From Gemmatimonadales bacterium (GTDB lineage: Bacteria; Gemmatimonadota; Gemmatimonadetes; Gemmatimonadales; GWC2-71-9), in the NCBI GenBank assembly GCA_036265815.1, contig DATAOI010000090.1, positions 1-64,000 of the forward strand: DNA of 64,000 nt. The letters are read 5' to 3'. The notes beneath the pieces were generated by a model. The model saw only the letters and a list, made by a program, of their open reading frames with translations, was not told the origin of the DNA and searched no databases. Both the position numbers and the translations under genes were made by a program. Shown one piece after another: positions 1 to 9,425 of this stretch. The stretch's first letter is position 1. Each line of letters begins with the position of its first letter.

Positions 1-22
1 TCTCGGCATTCCAGCCGAGCCG

Positions 23-871
23 GTGCCGACCTGGGACACGGCGCGCGGCCCGCTCGCGCTCGATCGGCCGGTCCTGGTCGGCATTCTCAATGTCACTCCC
101 GACAGTTTCAGCGACGGCGGCCGTTATGCCGGCCGGGACGCGGCCCTGGCGCACGCGGAGGAGCTGCTCGCGTCAGGCGCCACGGTACTCGACGTGGGTG
201 GAGAGTCCACCCGGCCGGGGCGGAGCGAATCGGTTCCGCAGGACGAGGAGCTCCGGCGGGTGGTGCCGGTGATCGAGGCGCTCGCCCGCAACGATCCCGG
301 ACTGGTGATCTCGGTCGACACGGTGAAGGCACCGGTGGCGCGCGCGGCGCTGGCGGCCGGGGCGGCCGTGGTGAACGACGTCTCCGCCTTCCGGCTGGAT
401 CCGGAGATGGCCGCAGTGGTCGCGGGCGCAGGTGCCGGCGCGATCCTGATGCACTCCCGCGGATCGGTCCTCGAGATCGCCTCCTACCAGCACGCCGACT
501 ACGCCGGCGACGTCGTCGGCCAGGTGATCGCCGAGCTCCGGGCCGCCATCGCCACGGCTGCCGAAGCCGGCGTCTCGCCGGGTGCAATCGTGCTGGATCC
601 CGGCTTCGGGTTCTCCAAGACGGTGGAACAGAACGTTCTCCTGTTCGACCAGTTGGAGGCGCTCCAGGCGCTCGGCCGCCCGGTGCTGGTGGGGCCATCG
701 CGCAAGCGCTTCCTCGGTAGCCTCGTCGGGCTGCCGCTGGAGGAGCGGGACCGCGCCACCGCGACCGCCTGCGCTCTCGCGTGGGAGCGGGGCGCGCGGC
801 TCTTTCGGGTCCACGCCGTCGCCGCCGCGCGGGAGGCGCTCGCCCTGGCCGTGGCGATGGAAGGCCCGTAG
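23..871 (+). CDS. folP: dihydropteroate synthase
   Basis: Condenses 6-hydroxymethyl-dihydropterin pyrophosphate with p-aminobenzoate to dihydropteroate in cytosolic folate synthesis. The family signatures are plain: ILNVTPDSFSDGG near residues 21-33, DVGGESTRPG near 57-66, and the TIM-barrel continuation to VGPSRKRFLG. Length (282 aa) is normal. The GTG at 23 is the first start visible, but the frame is open back to the window edge, so the real start may lie upstream. The stop overlaps the next gene's GTG (TAGTG), implying coupled translation. Confidence 0.96.
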   Translation: MPTWDTARGPLALDRPVLVGILNVTPDSFSDGGRYAGRDAALAHAEELLASGATVLDVGGESTRPGRSESVPQDEELRRVVPVIEALARNDPGLVISVDTVKAPVARAALAAGAAVVNDVSAFRLDPEMAAVVAGAGAGAILMHSRGSVLEIASYQHADYAGDVVGQVIAELRAAIATAAEAGVSPGAIVLDPGFGFSKTVEQNVLLFDQLEALQALGRPVLVGPSRKRFLGSLVGLPLEERDRATATACALAWERGARLFRVHAVAAAREALALAVAMEGP

Positions 872-3240
872 TGCCGCCGGGCGGCGACGACTCCGGGCCG
901 AACCGGGCCGCGCTCGTCTTCACCGCGCTGGTGCTCGCCGGTTATCTCCTGACGCTCGCTCCCACGGTCACCTTCTGGGACGCGGGCGAGTTCATCGCCG
1001 CCGCCAGGACCCTCGGCATCCCCCATCAGCCCGGCACCCCGATGTACGTGATGATTGCTCACGTGTGGGGGATGCTCGACCCACTGGGCGAGTACGCCGC
1101 GCGCATCAACCTGCTGAGCGCGCTGCTGAGCGCGGCGGGTGCCGGATGCCTCTTCCTGGTTCTCTACCAATCGCTGCGTGAATGGGCGGCTGACTTGCCC
1201 CCGTCTCGACGCTCCATGCTTCGCATCCTGGGTGCTGGATCGGGTGCGCTGCTGGGGGCGTTCAGCTTCACCAACTGGCAGAACTCCAACGAGACCGAGG
1301 TCTACGCGGTGGCCACCTGCAGCATCGCGGCCATGGTGTGGCTCGCGGTGGTGTGGCGCCGGCGGCGGGGAACTGCGGCAGCTCCTCGAGTGCTCCTGCT
1401 CATCATTTACCTGGCCGCACTCTCGATCGGCAATCACCTTCTCGCGCTGCTCGCAGGGCCTGCCCTCGTCGTCTTCCTGGCCGTCACGCTTCGCGATGCT
1501 CCCGCGGAAGATGCGGCGTCACGCCTGGCGGAGTCGGGCCAGGTGGCAATGCTGGCGGGCATGTGGGCGCTGCTGGTGGGCACCGGGCTCGGCAGCGTCA
1601 GCCTGGTGGTACTGGGGGCGGTCGCCGCGCTGGCAGCGTCCCTGTACGCGGCCCGGCGCGGGGCAGGGGTGTTCGCGCTGGCGAGCCTGGCCATCGCGCT
1701 GGTCGGCGTCACGCCTTACCTCTACCTCTATCTTCGCTCGGCCCAGCATCCGATCATCAATGAGGCGGCGCCCGCGACCTTCGACGCGCTCGTCGCCGTG
1801 GTCCGCCGGGCGCAGTATCCGCCGAGGACACCGCTGGACGATCCGACGGTCGTATCGGGAGTGCGCAATCCGGGCCGAACGCTGCTGCTGCTTGCCATTC
1901 AGCTGGGCGATTACCTGGTCTACTTCGATTGGCAGTGGGCGAGATCCCTCCGCGGCATGCTGGGGCCGCTGCCGTTGCGGACCCTGATCACGCTCGTCAT
2001 GGCGTCCCTCGGGATCCGGGGTGCCCTGGTGCTGCGCCGGTCGGACCGGGCGGTCTGGTGGCTTCTGCTCGTGCTCTTTCTGGTCACCGGGCTCGGGCTC
2101 GTCCTCTACATGAACTTCCGGCCCGGATTCGGACGCTGGTACGACATCTACCCCCGACCCCAGGATCACGAGGTGCGCGAGCGCGACTACTTCTTCGTCG
2201 TGAGCTTCATCGTCTGGGGCCTCTGGGCCGGCGTGGGTGCGGCATCGCTCGCGCGCGCCGCCTGGGCCAAGTCCGGCCAGGTGCGGCGCCTCGCGCCGCT
2301 GCTGCTGTTGCTACCGGTTCTCCCGCTGGTCCTCAACTGGAAGGCCGCATCCCGCCGGCAGGGTGCCGACGCGCGCCTGGCGGCCGACTTCGCGTACGAC
2401 CTGCTCAACAGCGCACCGCCGTACGGCATCCTCTTCACTTATGGCGATAACGACACCTTCCCGCTCTGGTGGGCGCAGGAGGTGGCCGGGATCCGCCAGG
2501 ACGTGAGCGTGGTCTGTCTGGCGCTGGCGAACACCGACTGGTACATGCGACAGCTCCGGGACAGACCGGCCCGGCCGCTGGATCTCGAGCGCCTTCCCCC
2601 GGTATGGCGACCGCGGGTCTCGCCCCGTCCCGATTGGCCGTTGCATACGATGACTGATTCGCTGATCAGGGTCGCGGGGTCGGGCTATCTGGTACGCGGC
2701 ACCCAGCGGGTGGCACTGGGGCCGGTCACCCGCACGCTGCGGGACGGCACCTTTCTCTATCCCAACGATCTCCTGACGCTGGAGGTGATCCGGCAGAATC
2801 TCGGGCGGCGCCCCATCGTCTGGGCCATGACCACCGGCCGCGAGTTCGCCGGGCTGAGTGACTACGTCATCCAGCGAGGCCTGGGCTTCGAGCTGCTCAC
2901 CGCGCGGCCGGATACCACCTCGCCGGCACTCGACCTCCACCGCTTCGGCGGCGTCCCGCTCGACCTCCCCACCACGGAACGGCTGGTGTGGGACACCTAT
3001 CGCTACGCTGGCTTGCTGGGGGGCAACCCAGATTCGTTGGAGACCAGCAGCGCCAGCGCCGCGGCCAGCCTGAGCCTTCCGTTCGCCCAACTGGTCTACG
3101 CCTATGCCTCCCGTGGCGAGCGGGAGCGGATGCTCCGCGCGGCCGATCGCGCCGGCCGCCTCTCACCCGACCCTGACGTTCGAGACGCGCTCCGGTCGGT
3201 GGCCGAGTCGGTGGCCGCCGTTCTCCGTGGGCCCAGGTAG
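871..3240 (+). CDS. DUF2723 / GT117-type multi-pass membrane protein
   Basis: A roughly 789-residue integral membrane protein. The N-terminal block has the DUF2723 hallmarks (FWDAGEFIAAA and then HQPGTPMY, with acidic residues in the first periplasmic loop), followed by many hydrophobic segments to about residue 500 and a soluble C-terminal part of about 280 residues. The family is grouped with GT117 and related to human TMEM260, a protein O-mannosyltransferase, so a lipid-linked sugar transferase acting at the outer face of the inner membrane is likely; the substrate is unknown. I placed the start at GTG 871, overlapping the folP stop. A longer frame from 781 would run through folP and begins with low-complexity arginine-rich sequence. 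Confidence 0.85.
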   Translation: MPPGGDDSGPNRAALVFTALVLAGYLLTLAPTVTFWDAGEFIAAARTLGIPHQPGTPMYVMIAHVWGMLDPLGEYAARINLLSALLSAAGAGCLFLVLYQSLREWAADLPPSRRSMLRILGAGSGALLGAFSFTNWQNSNETEVYAVATCSIAAMVWLAVVWRRRRGTAAAPRVLLLIIYLAALSIGNHLLALLAGPALVVFLAVTLRDAPAEDAASRLAESGQVAMLAGMWALLVGTGLGSVSLVVLGAVAALAASLYAARRGAGVFALASLAIALVGVTPYLYLYLRSAQHPIINEAAPATFDALVAVVRRAQYPPRTPLDDPTVVSGVRNPGRTLLLLAIQLGDYLVYFDWQWARSLRGMLGPLPLRTLITLVMASLGIRGALVLRRSDRAVWWLLLVLFLVTGLGLVLYMNFRPGFGRWYDIYPRPQDHEVRERDYFFVVSFIVWGLWAGVGAASLARAAWAKSGQVRRLAPLLLLLPVLPLVLNWKAASRRQGADARLAADFAYDLLNSAPPYGILFTYGDNDTFPLWWAQEVAGIRQDVSVVCLALANTDWYMRQLRDRPARPLDLERLPPVWRPRVSPRPDWPLHTMTDSLIRVAGSGYLVRGTQRVALGPVTRTLRDGTFLYPNDLLTLEVIRQNLGRRPIVWAMTTGREFAGLSDYVIQRGLGFELLTARPDTTSPALDLHRFGGVPLDLPTTERLVWDTYRYAGLLGGNPDSLETSSASAAASLSLPFAQLVYAYASRGERERMLRAADRAGRLSPDPDVRDALRSVAESVAAVLRGPR

Positions 3241-3284
3241 TCTCCCCTGCAACATCGACCCAACCTGAAGTAAATTGGAAGGCT

Positions 3285-3971
3285 ATGGACTTCCGGGACC
3301 TCCCCGATCACCTCGCCCAAGTCGGTGAGGCCGTGGCTCGGCACCAGTCCATCGGGGGATGGACCCATCCGGTCCGGATCGTGGCGGTGACCAAGACACA
3401 TGGTCCGGAGGCCGTCCGCGCCGCCGTTGCCGCGGGGTTGACGGATATCGGGGAAAATCGGGTGCAGGAGGCCCTGGCAAAGCAGGCGCTCCTGGCCGAT
3501 CTCCCCGTTGCATGGCACCTGATCGGCACTCTTCAGCGGAACAAGGCCCGGCAGGCGGTAGGGAGATTCGCCCTGATTCATTCCGTCGACCGTGGCGACC
3601 TGTCGGCCGAGCTGGACCGGCGCGCACCGTCCGGCATCCGGCAGCAGGTCCTGGTGCAGGTCAACTGCTCGGACGAGCCGCAGAAGGGCGGGGCGGAGCC
3701 CGGGGAGTTGCCAGGTCTGCTCCAGACACTCGCCGCGTTGGAGCATCTCGAGGTCCGGGGCCTGATGACCATGAGCGCGCTCACCGAGGATCGGGCCGAG
3801 CAGCGGCGCGCCTTCCGCCGGCTCCGCGAGCTGCGGGACCAGGCGGAGCAATCGGGTTTCCGGCTGCCCGAGCTGTCGATGGGCATGTCGGGCGATTTCC
3901 CCATCGCGGTGGAGGAGGGAGCCACCATGATCCGGCTGGGCACCGTGCTCTTCGGCGAGCGCGAGCCATGA
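3285..3971 (+). CDS. yggS: YggS/PLPBP family pyridoxal-phosphate homeostasis protein
   Basis: A 228-residue single-domain PLP-binding protein of the alanine-racemase N-terminal fold. The PLP lysine is K37 in IVAVTKTHG. Further family marks are GENRVQEA, WHLIGTLQRNKAR, the SVD motif, and LSMGMSGDF..A near the C terminus, which binds the phosphate. It buffers PLP and has no known catalytic turnover. It overlaps divIVA by 4 nt (ATGA), a pairing common in many bacteria. The ATG follows a 44-nt gap after the DUF2723 gene. Confidence 0.95.
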   Translation: MDFRDLPDHLAQVGEAVARHQSIGGWTHPVRIVAVTKTHGPEAVRAAVAAGLTDIGENRVQEALAKQALLADLPVAWHLIGTLQRNKARQAVGRFALIHSVDRGDLSAELDRRAPSGIRQQVLVQVNCSDEPQKGGAEPGELPGLLQTLAALEHLEVRGLMTMSALTEDRAEQRRAFRRLRELRDQAEQSGFRLPELSMGMSGDFPIAVEEGATMIRLGTVLFGEREP

Positions 3972-4477
3972 GCGACGACGCGTTCCGGCTCACCCCGCTG
4001 GACGTCCGGACCCAACAGTTCGCTCGGCGCCTGCGCGGGTACGATCCCCCGCAGGTCGACGAGTTCATGCTCCGGATCTCGGAGGAGCTCGACCGGCTGC
4101 TCCGGGAGAACGGCCAGCACGAAGAGCGGCTCAGAAGCGCGCAGGAACAGCTCCGCGTCTACCGCGACCGCGAGCGCGCGATGAACGAGGCGCTGGTGGC
4201 GGCCCAGCAACTTCGGGCCGAGACGCGCGATCAGGCCGAGCGAGAGGCCGAGCAAGTCCTGCGGGACGCGCGGGCGGAAGCCGAGCGGGTCGTGGCGCGG
4301 GCGCGGCTGGACGAGCAGATGGTGCGGGAGCGGTCTGACAGTGCGGTGCGGCAGTTCACCGCTTACGTCGCGAGCTTCCGCGCCCTGCTGGAGCGGCATC
4401 TGGGCGAGGTCGACGGATTGGCACTGCCCGCCAGAATGGACCCGCCACAAGGTGAGAGGCACGAGGTGAGGGAATGA
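3968..4477 (+). CDS. divIVA: DivIVA domain coiled-coil protein
   Basis: 169 residues. Residues 6-45 form the membrane-curvature-binding DivIVA head (LTPLDVRTQQFARRLRGYDP followed by VDEFM), and residues 45-140 are a continuous charged coiled coil rich in E, R, A and Q. The family marks poles and septa by sensing negative membrane curvature. The ATG start at 3968 overlaps the yggS stop. A longer frame begins far upstream inside yggS and is not credible. DivIVA and the dcw cluster 26 kb away could act together at the division site. Confidence 0.9.
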   Translation: MSDDAFRLTPLDVRTQQFARRLRGYDPPQVDEFMLRISEELDRLLRENGQHEERLRSAQEQLRVYRDRERAMNEALVAAQQLRAETRDQAEREAEQVLRDARAEAERVVARARLDEQMVRERSDSAVRQFTAYVASFRALLERHLGEVDGLALPARMDPPQGERHEVRE

Positions 4478-4493
4478 CTGGAGGCGGCAGCAC

Positions 4494-5327
4494 ATGATCG
4501 CGGCGGCATCGCTCTTCGATCGGATTCAAGCGGCGGCGGCCGTCGTCCGCGGGCGGACCACGCTCGTCCCCGAGGTCGGAATCGTGCTCGGCACCGGGCT
4601 CGGCGGACTGGCGCGGGAGATCGCGGTCGAGCGCGAGGTGCCGTACGAGTCGATCCCGGGATTTCCGCTGTCGACCGTGGAGAGCCACGCCGGCCGGCTG
4701 CTGCTCGGCCGCCTCGGCGGGCGTGCGGTGGTGGCGATGCAGGGCAGGTTCCACCGGTACGAGGGGTACGACCTACAGCAGGTCACCTTCCCGATCCGGG
4801 TGATGCACGCGCTGGGCGCGCGGACCCTGATGGTATCGAACGCCTGCGGCGGGATGAACCCGCTCTGGGCCCCCGGAGACCTGGTGCTGCTCAGCGATCA
4901 TATCAACCTGCTGGGCGACAATCCCCTGGTCGGCGAGAACGATGAGCGTCTGGGCGAGCGGTTCCCCGACATGTCGGCGCCCTACGATCCGGCCTTGCGC
5001 TCGCTGGCGCGGAAGCTCGCCCTCGAGCTCGGCATCACCCTGCGCGAGGGAGTCTACGTGGCGGTATCGGGACCCAATCTGGAGACCCGCGCCGAGTACC
5101 GGATGCTGCGCGCCATGGGGGCGGACGTCGTCGGCATGTCCACGGTTCCCGAAGTGATCGTGGCGCGGCACCAGGGCATGCGGACCTTGGGCATCTCGAT
5201 CATCACCGACCAGTGCCTGCCCGACGCGCTGGAGCCGGCCGACATTGGCCGCATCATCGAGACCGCCGGCCGTGCCGAGCCGCAACTGACCCGATTGACC
5301 ACGCACCTGGTGGAGCGCCTGTCCTGA
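4494..5327 (+). CDS. punA: purine nucleoside phosphorylase (class I, trimeric type)
   Basis: Phosphorolysis of inosine and guanosine to base plus ribose-1-phosphate. Family marks are the phosphate loop GTGLGGLA near residues 32-39, NACGGMNP for base and phosphate binding, GPNLETRAEYRML, and MSTVPEVIVARH. At 277 aa it matches the trimeric family rather than the shorter hexameric DeoD. The product ribose-1-phosphate could be handled by the deoB product encoded at 59.0 kb. The stop overlaps ileS by one base (TGATG). Confidence 0.93.
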   Translation: MIAAASLFDRIQAAAAVVRGRTTLVPEVGIVLGTGLGGLAREIAVEREVPYESIPGFPLSTVESHAGRLLLGRLGGRAVVAMQGRFHRYEGYDLQQVTFPIRVMHALGARTLMVSNACGGMNPLWAPGDLVLLSDHINLLGDNPLVGENDERLGERFPDMSAPYDPALRSLARKLALELGITLREGVYVAVSGPNLETRAEYRMLRAMGADVVGMSTVPEVIVARHQGMRTLGISIITDQCLPDALEPADIGRIIETAGRAEPQLTRLTTHLVERLS

Positions 5328-8300
5328 TGGCCTTTCCGTCCTGGCCCAAGCTGACCCCAGACAAGCTGGAGCAGGAGCAGCTCGCGCTGTGGAAGGCCGA
5401 AGGCCTGTTCCAGCGGACGCTGGAGGCCAACCGCGCCGGGCGTCCCTACGTCTTCTTCGAGGGGCCACCGACCGCCAACGGCCGGCCCGGCATCCATCAC
5501 GTCTTTGCCCGGACCATCAAAGACCTGGTCTGCCGCTTCCACGCAATGCAGGGCGAATCGGTCACCCGCATCGCCGGGTGGGACACCCACGGTCTCCCGG
5601 TGGAGATCGAGGTCGAAAAGGAGCTCAAGCTCAGCGGAAAGAAGGATATCGAGCGGTTCGGCGTGGCCGAGTTCAACGCCCGCGCGCGGAAGAGCGTGTT
5701 CAAGTATCAGTCCGAGTGGGAGAACCTCTCCGACCGGATCGGCTATTGGCTGGACTACGAGCATCCCTATATCACCTGCAGCAACGACTACATCGAGACG
5801 GTGTGGTGGCTGCTGCACCGGCTGCACCAGCGGGAGCTGCTCTACCGGGGGCACCGGGTGCTGCCCTATTGCCCCCGCTGCGGCACGGTGCTCTCCAGCC
5901 ATGAGCTGGCGCAGGGCTACGAGCAGGTTACCACCAACTCCATCTACGTCACCTTCCCGCTGGCCGATGACCCTGCCCGGCAGCTCCTCGTCTGGACCAC
6001 CACGCCGTGGACCCTGCTCTCCAACGTCGCGGTGGCGGTGCACCCCGACCAGGAGTATGGCGAGTACCAGGTGGGTGACCGCCGGCTGATCCTGGCCACC
6101 GCGCGTGCCTCGCTGCCGAGTAGCTCGCAGAAGGGTGCGCCGAGCTTCGCCGACCTGGGCGCGCGCCGGACGTTCCCGGGCCGCGAGCTGGTCGGTCTCC
6201 GGTATTCCCGCCCGCTCGAGGTCGTGCCGCTTCCGGAGGACAAGGCCGCTCGGCTGATCGTCCCGGGCGACTTCGTCACCGCCGAGGACGGGTCGGGCCT
6301 GGTGCACCTGGCCCCGGCGTTCGGCGCGGACGACTACCAGGCCGGTGTGGAGCACGACCTGGCGCTGGCCCGGCCGGTGGCCGCCGACGGCACCTTCGTC
6401 GGAACCTCCTGGCCGGAAATCGAAGGGCGTCTGGTGACCGCGCGGGAAACCAACGATCTCATCATTCAGCGGCTCAAGCAGGAGGGTCGCTGGCATCTCA
6501 CCCAGCCGTACGAGCATACCTACCCGCACTGCTGGCGCTGCGATAGTCCGCTGATCTACTACGCCCGGGACTCCTGGTTCATCCGCACCTCCGCGGTCAA
6601 GGACCGGATGCTGGAGATCAACCGGACGGTGGACTGGCATCCGCCCGAGGTTGGAGCCGGCCGGTTCGGCGAGTGGCTGGAGAACAACGTGGACTGGGCG
6701 CTCTCCCGCGATCGCTACTGGGGCACGCCGCTGCCGGTGTGGGTCTGCGATCGGGAGCCCAGTCACATCGAGGTGATCGGCAGCTACGCCGCGCTCGCCG
6801 AGCGATGGGGCAAGCCGCTGCCGGCGGCGTTCGACCCGCACAAGCCGGAGATCGACGGCTACGTCTGGACCTGCGACTGCGGCGGCAGCATGCGGCGGAC
6901 ACCGGAGGTGATCGACACCTGGTTCGACTCCGGCGCCATGCCGTACGCCCAGTGGCACTATCCGTTCGAGCACCAAGAGGAGTTCGCCGCCCACTTCCCG
7001 GCCGATTTCATCTGCGAAGGAGTCGATCAGACCCGCGGCTGGTTCTACTCGCTGCTGGCCATCGCGACGACGGCGTTCGACAGCCTGGCCTACCGGCACG
7101 TCATCGTCAACGAGCTGGTCCTCGACCCCGAGGGCCAGAAGATGTCCAAGAGCAAGGGCAATGTGGTCGACCCGTGGCAGGCGATCGCCGAGTTCGGCGC
7201 CGACACCATCCGGCTCTACCTGCTGGCTTCGAGCCAGGTCTGGCTCCCCAAGCGGTTCGACCGCCGCACCATTCCGGATGTCGCCGGGAAGTTCTTCAAC
7301 GCCCTGGAGAACAGCTACGAGTTCCTCGCGCGCTACGCCGGGGAGTTGCGCCCGGGCGCCGCGCCTCCCCTGGCGGAGCGCCCGCTGGTGGACCGATGGC
7401 TGCTCAGCCGATTGGACAGCACCATCGAGGCGGTCACCGCAGCCTGGACCGAGTACGACGCGACCGCGGGCGTCCGCGCCGTGATGGATTTCGTGATCGA
7501 AGATCTCTCCAAATGGTACGTGCGAGTCAATCGGGGCCGCTTCTGGGCCGTCGACAGCGTGGCCGATCCGGCGGCGGTGGCCACGCTCCACGAGGCGCTC
7601 ACGGCCGTAAGCCGCCTGCTCGCCCCGGCCGCCCCCTTCGTGAGCGATTGGATCCACCGTGCCCTGCAGGGAACTTCCGTCCACCTTGCCGGGTTTCCCG
7701 TTGCTGCCGGCAGACGGGACGAGGCGCTGGAAGCCGCGATGGACGCCGTCCGCCGGCTCGCCTCGCTGGCGCGTGCCGTGCGAAACGAGCGCCGCCTTCC
7801 GGTCCGGCAGCCGCTGGCCCGGATGCAGGTGGCAGTGCCGGCGGCGGTGCGCGGGCCAGGCTTCGACCGACTCCTGAGCCTGCTCCAGCTCGAGGTCAAC
7901 GTGAGAGGGGTCGAGGTGGTCGCCTCGGACGGAGAGCTGGTGCGGCTCCGTCCCAAGCCCAACTTCCGTTCCCTGGGCAAGCGTTACGGCAAGCGGACGC
8001 CGGCTGTCGCGGCCGCGGCAGCCGGACTCGCGCCGGAGCAGCTCCGGGGACTGGAGCAGGGGGTCGCGGCCACACTGGAAGTGGACGGCGAGGCGGCCAC
8101 CTATCTGCCCGAAGACGTCGTGGTGGAACGCGAGGTGGCCAGCGATTGGGTGGTGGCCAGCGAGGGCGCCTTCGTCGTGGCCCTCGATCCGCGGCTCACC
8201 TCCGAGCTCAGGCTGGAGGGCACGGCGCGGGAGGTGGTGAACCGGGTGCAGCGGCTTCGGAAGGAGGCCGGCTACGTGTTCACCGATCGGATCGCCTTGT

Positions 8301-8518
8301 GGATCGACGGGGATGATGGGGTGCTTGACGCGGTGCGCGCCCACGCCGAGTTCATTCGGGGCGAGACGCTCACCCGTCGGCTGGAGCTGGGGACGCGTGC
8401 CCCGGCGCCGGATCTGGAGCACCAGGTGGACATCGATGGTCGCGGTATGGTGCTCGGAGTGCAACGTCACGCGGACGGCCGGGGTGGCGCCGGCCCAGAA
8501 CCCAGGGATCGGGAATGA
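5327..8518 (+). CDS. ileS: isoleucyl-tRNA synthetase
   Basis: A 1063-residue class I synthetase. The HIGH-equivalent is GPPTANG..GIHH with H57/H58, the KMSKS loop is residues 605-609, and the tryptophan-rich editing domain (WTTTPWTL) lies between them. DTWFDSG and VDWALSRDRYWGTPLP are typical. The motif set and the lack of the C-terminal zinc finger seen in type 1 enzymes point to the eukaryote-like clade (IleS2). That clade is often less sensitive to mupirocin, which cannot be read from sequence here. Start ATG 5327 overlaps the preceding stop; the longer frame from 5213 lies inside the nucleoside phosphorylase gene. Confidence 0.96.
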   Translation: MAFPSWPKLTPDKLEQEQLALWKAEGLFQRTLEANRAGRPYVFFEGPPTANGRPGIHHVFARTIKDLVCRFHAMQGESVTRIAGWDTHGLPVEIEVEKELKLSGKKDIERFGVAEFNARARKSVFKYQSEWENLSDRIGYWLDYEHPYITCSNDYIETVWWLLHRLHQRELLYRGHRVLPYCPRCGTVLSSHELAQGYEQVTTNSIYVTFPLADDPARQLLVWTTTPWTLLSNVAVAVHPDQEYGEYQVGDRRLILATARASLPSSSQKGAPSFADLGARRTFPGRELVGLRYSRPLEVVPLPEDKAARLIVPGDFVTAEDGSGLVHLAPAFGADDYQAGVEHDLALARPVAADGTFVGTSWPEIEGRLVTARETNDLIIQRLKQEGRWHLTQPYEHTYPHCWRCDSPLIYYARDSWFIRTSAVKDRMLEINRTVDWHPPEVGAGRFGEWLENNVDWALSRDRYWGTPLPVWVCDREPSHIEVIGSYAALAERWGKPLPAAFDPHKPEIDGYVWTCDCGGSMRRTPEVIDTWFDSGAMPYAQWHYPFEHQEEFAAHFPADFICEGVDQTRGWFYSLLAIATTAFDSLAYRHVIVNELVLDPEGQKMSKSKGNVVDPWQAIAEFGADTIRLYLLASSQVWLPKRFDRRTIPDVAGKFFNALENSYEFLARYAGELRPGAAPPLAERPLVDRWLLSRLDSTIEAVTAAWTEYDATAGVRAVMDFVIEDLSKWYVRVNRGRFWAVDSVADPAAVATLHEALTAVSRLLAPAAPFVSDWIHRALQGTSVHLAGFPVAAGRRDEALEAAMDAVRRLASLARAVRNERRLPVRQPLARMQVAVPAAVRGPGFDRLLSLLQLEVNVRGVEVVASDGELVRLRPKPNFRSLGKRYGKRTPAVAAAAAGLAPEQLRGLEQGVAATLEVDGEAATYLPEDVVVEREVASDWVVASEGAFVVALDPRLTSELRLEGTAREVVNRVQRLRKEAGYVFTDRIALWIDGDDGVLDAVRAHAEFIRGETLTRRLELGTRAPAPDLEHQVDIDGRGMVLGVQRHADGRGGAGPEPRDRE

Positions 8519-8898
8519 ACAAGAAACAGCTTACGCACCTGGAGAAGCGTCTCCTGGAAGAGCGGGCCCGCGTGATGAAGGAGCTCGGGTACTACGACGA
8601 GTCCTTCAACGCGACCCTGCAGTCTTCCGACGGTGATCTTTCGTCCTACTCGTTCCACATGGCGGACCAGGGCACCGACGCCATGGAACGGGAAAAGCAG
8701 TTCCTCTTCGCCTCGCAGGAGGGGCGATATCTCTGGCATGTGAACGAGGCGCTCCGCCGGCTCTACGGCACCCCGGACAAGTTCGGGCATTGCCATACCT
8801 GCGGCCAGGAGATCAACTTCGAGCGGCTCGACGCGCTTCCCCACGCGCGGCTCTGCATCACCTGCAAAGAGAAAGAGGAAGATGGCAAGCGTCGTTGA
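8515..8898 (+). CDS. TraR/DksA family C4 zinc-finger protein
   Basis: 127 residues with an N-terminal helical hairpin region and a C-terminal C4 zinc finger formed by C93, C96, C114 and C117. It resembles general-stress DksA/YteA-like proteins more than canonical DksA, because I do not see the acidic DxxDxA tip motif clearly. A role in RNA-polymerase modulation is inferred from the family. It starts with an ATGA overlap with ileS and overlaps lspA by 17 nt, so all three genes are likely co-translated. Confidence 0.88.
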   Translation: MNKKQLTHLEKRLLEERARVMKELGYYDESFNATLQSSDGDLSSYSFHMADQGTDAMEREKQFLFASQEGRYLWHVNEALRRLYGTPDKFGHCHTCGQEINFERLDALPHARLCITCKEKEEDGKRR

Positions 8899-9412
8899 CG
8901 CTCCCGATCTCGGCAGCGAGCGCCGGGTGTTCTGGGCCGCCGCCATCGCCACGGTGGGGCTGGACCTGATCACCAAGCTCATCGCCGAGGCGACCCTGCT
9001 CCGGACGCCCGGCGTGTCGGTCTTCGGGGACTGGTTTCAGCTTCGCCTGGTGTACAACCAGGGCGCCGCGTTCGGGCTGCACGTCGGCCCCTATTCGCGG
9101 TGGATCTTCTTTTCGGTCGCCCTGGTGGCCGTATTCGTGCTCGCGCGGATGTCGCGCAGCGGGCCGGCCGGCGACCGCTTCCGCCAACTCGCCCTCGGGC
9201 TGGTGGCCGGTGGGGCGGGGGGCAACCTGCTGGACCGGATCCGCAGCTCCCGCGGCGTGGTCGATTTCCTCGACGTCGGGATCGGCGCCCTTCGCTGGCC
9301 GACGTTCAACGTCGCCGACATCGCCGTGAGCTGCGGCGCGATCGCGCTGGCCATCTCCCTCTGGCGGGAGGACGCCCGCCGTCCCGAGACAGAGTCCGCT
9401 TCGGCTGCCTGA
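8882..9412 (+). CDS. lspA: lipoprotein signal peptidase
   Basis: Aspartic protease of the inner membrane that cleaves prolipoprotein signal peptides after diacylglyceryl transfer. 176 residues with four hydrophobic segments. The catalytic aspartates are D118 in NLLDR and D146 in FNVAD, and the N-terminal side has VYNQGAAFG. The start lies inside the end of the DksA-like gene. Substrates in this window may include the lipoprotein-like product at 60.55 kb. Confidence 0.96.
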   Translation: MASVVDAPDLGSERRVFWAAAIATVGLDLITKLIAEATLLRTPGVSVFGDWFQLRLVYNQGAAFGLHVGPYSRWIFFSVALVAVFVLARMSRSGPAGDRFRQLALGLVAGGAGGNLLDRIRSSRGVVDFLDVGIGALRWPTFNVADIAVSCGAIALAISLWREDARRPETESASAA

Positions 9413-9425
9413 GCTGAGCTTCACG

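Noticed and set aside
5054-8470. A 1138-codon antisense open frame opposite ileS
   Set aside because: High-GC third positions keep the opposite strand free of stops. The product is low in hydrophobic cores, rich in Gly/Arg/His/Gln, and ileS is certain on the + strand.
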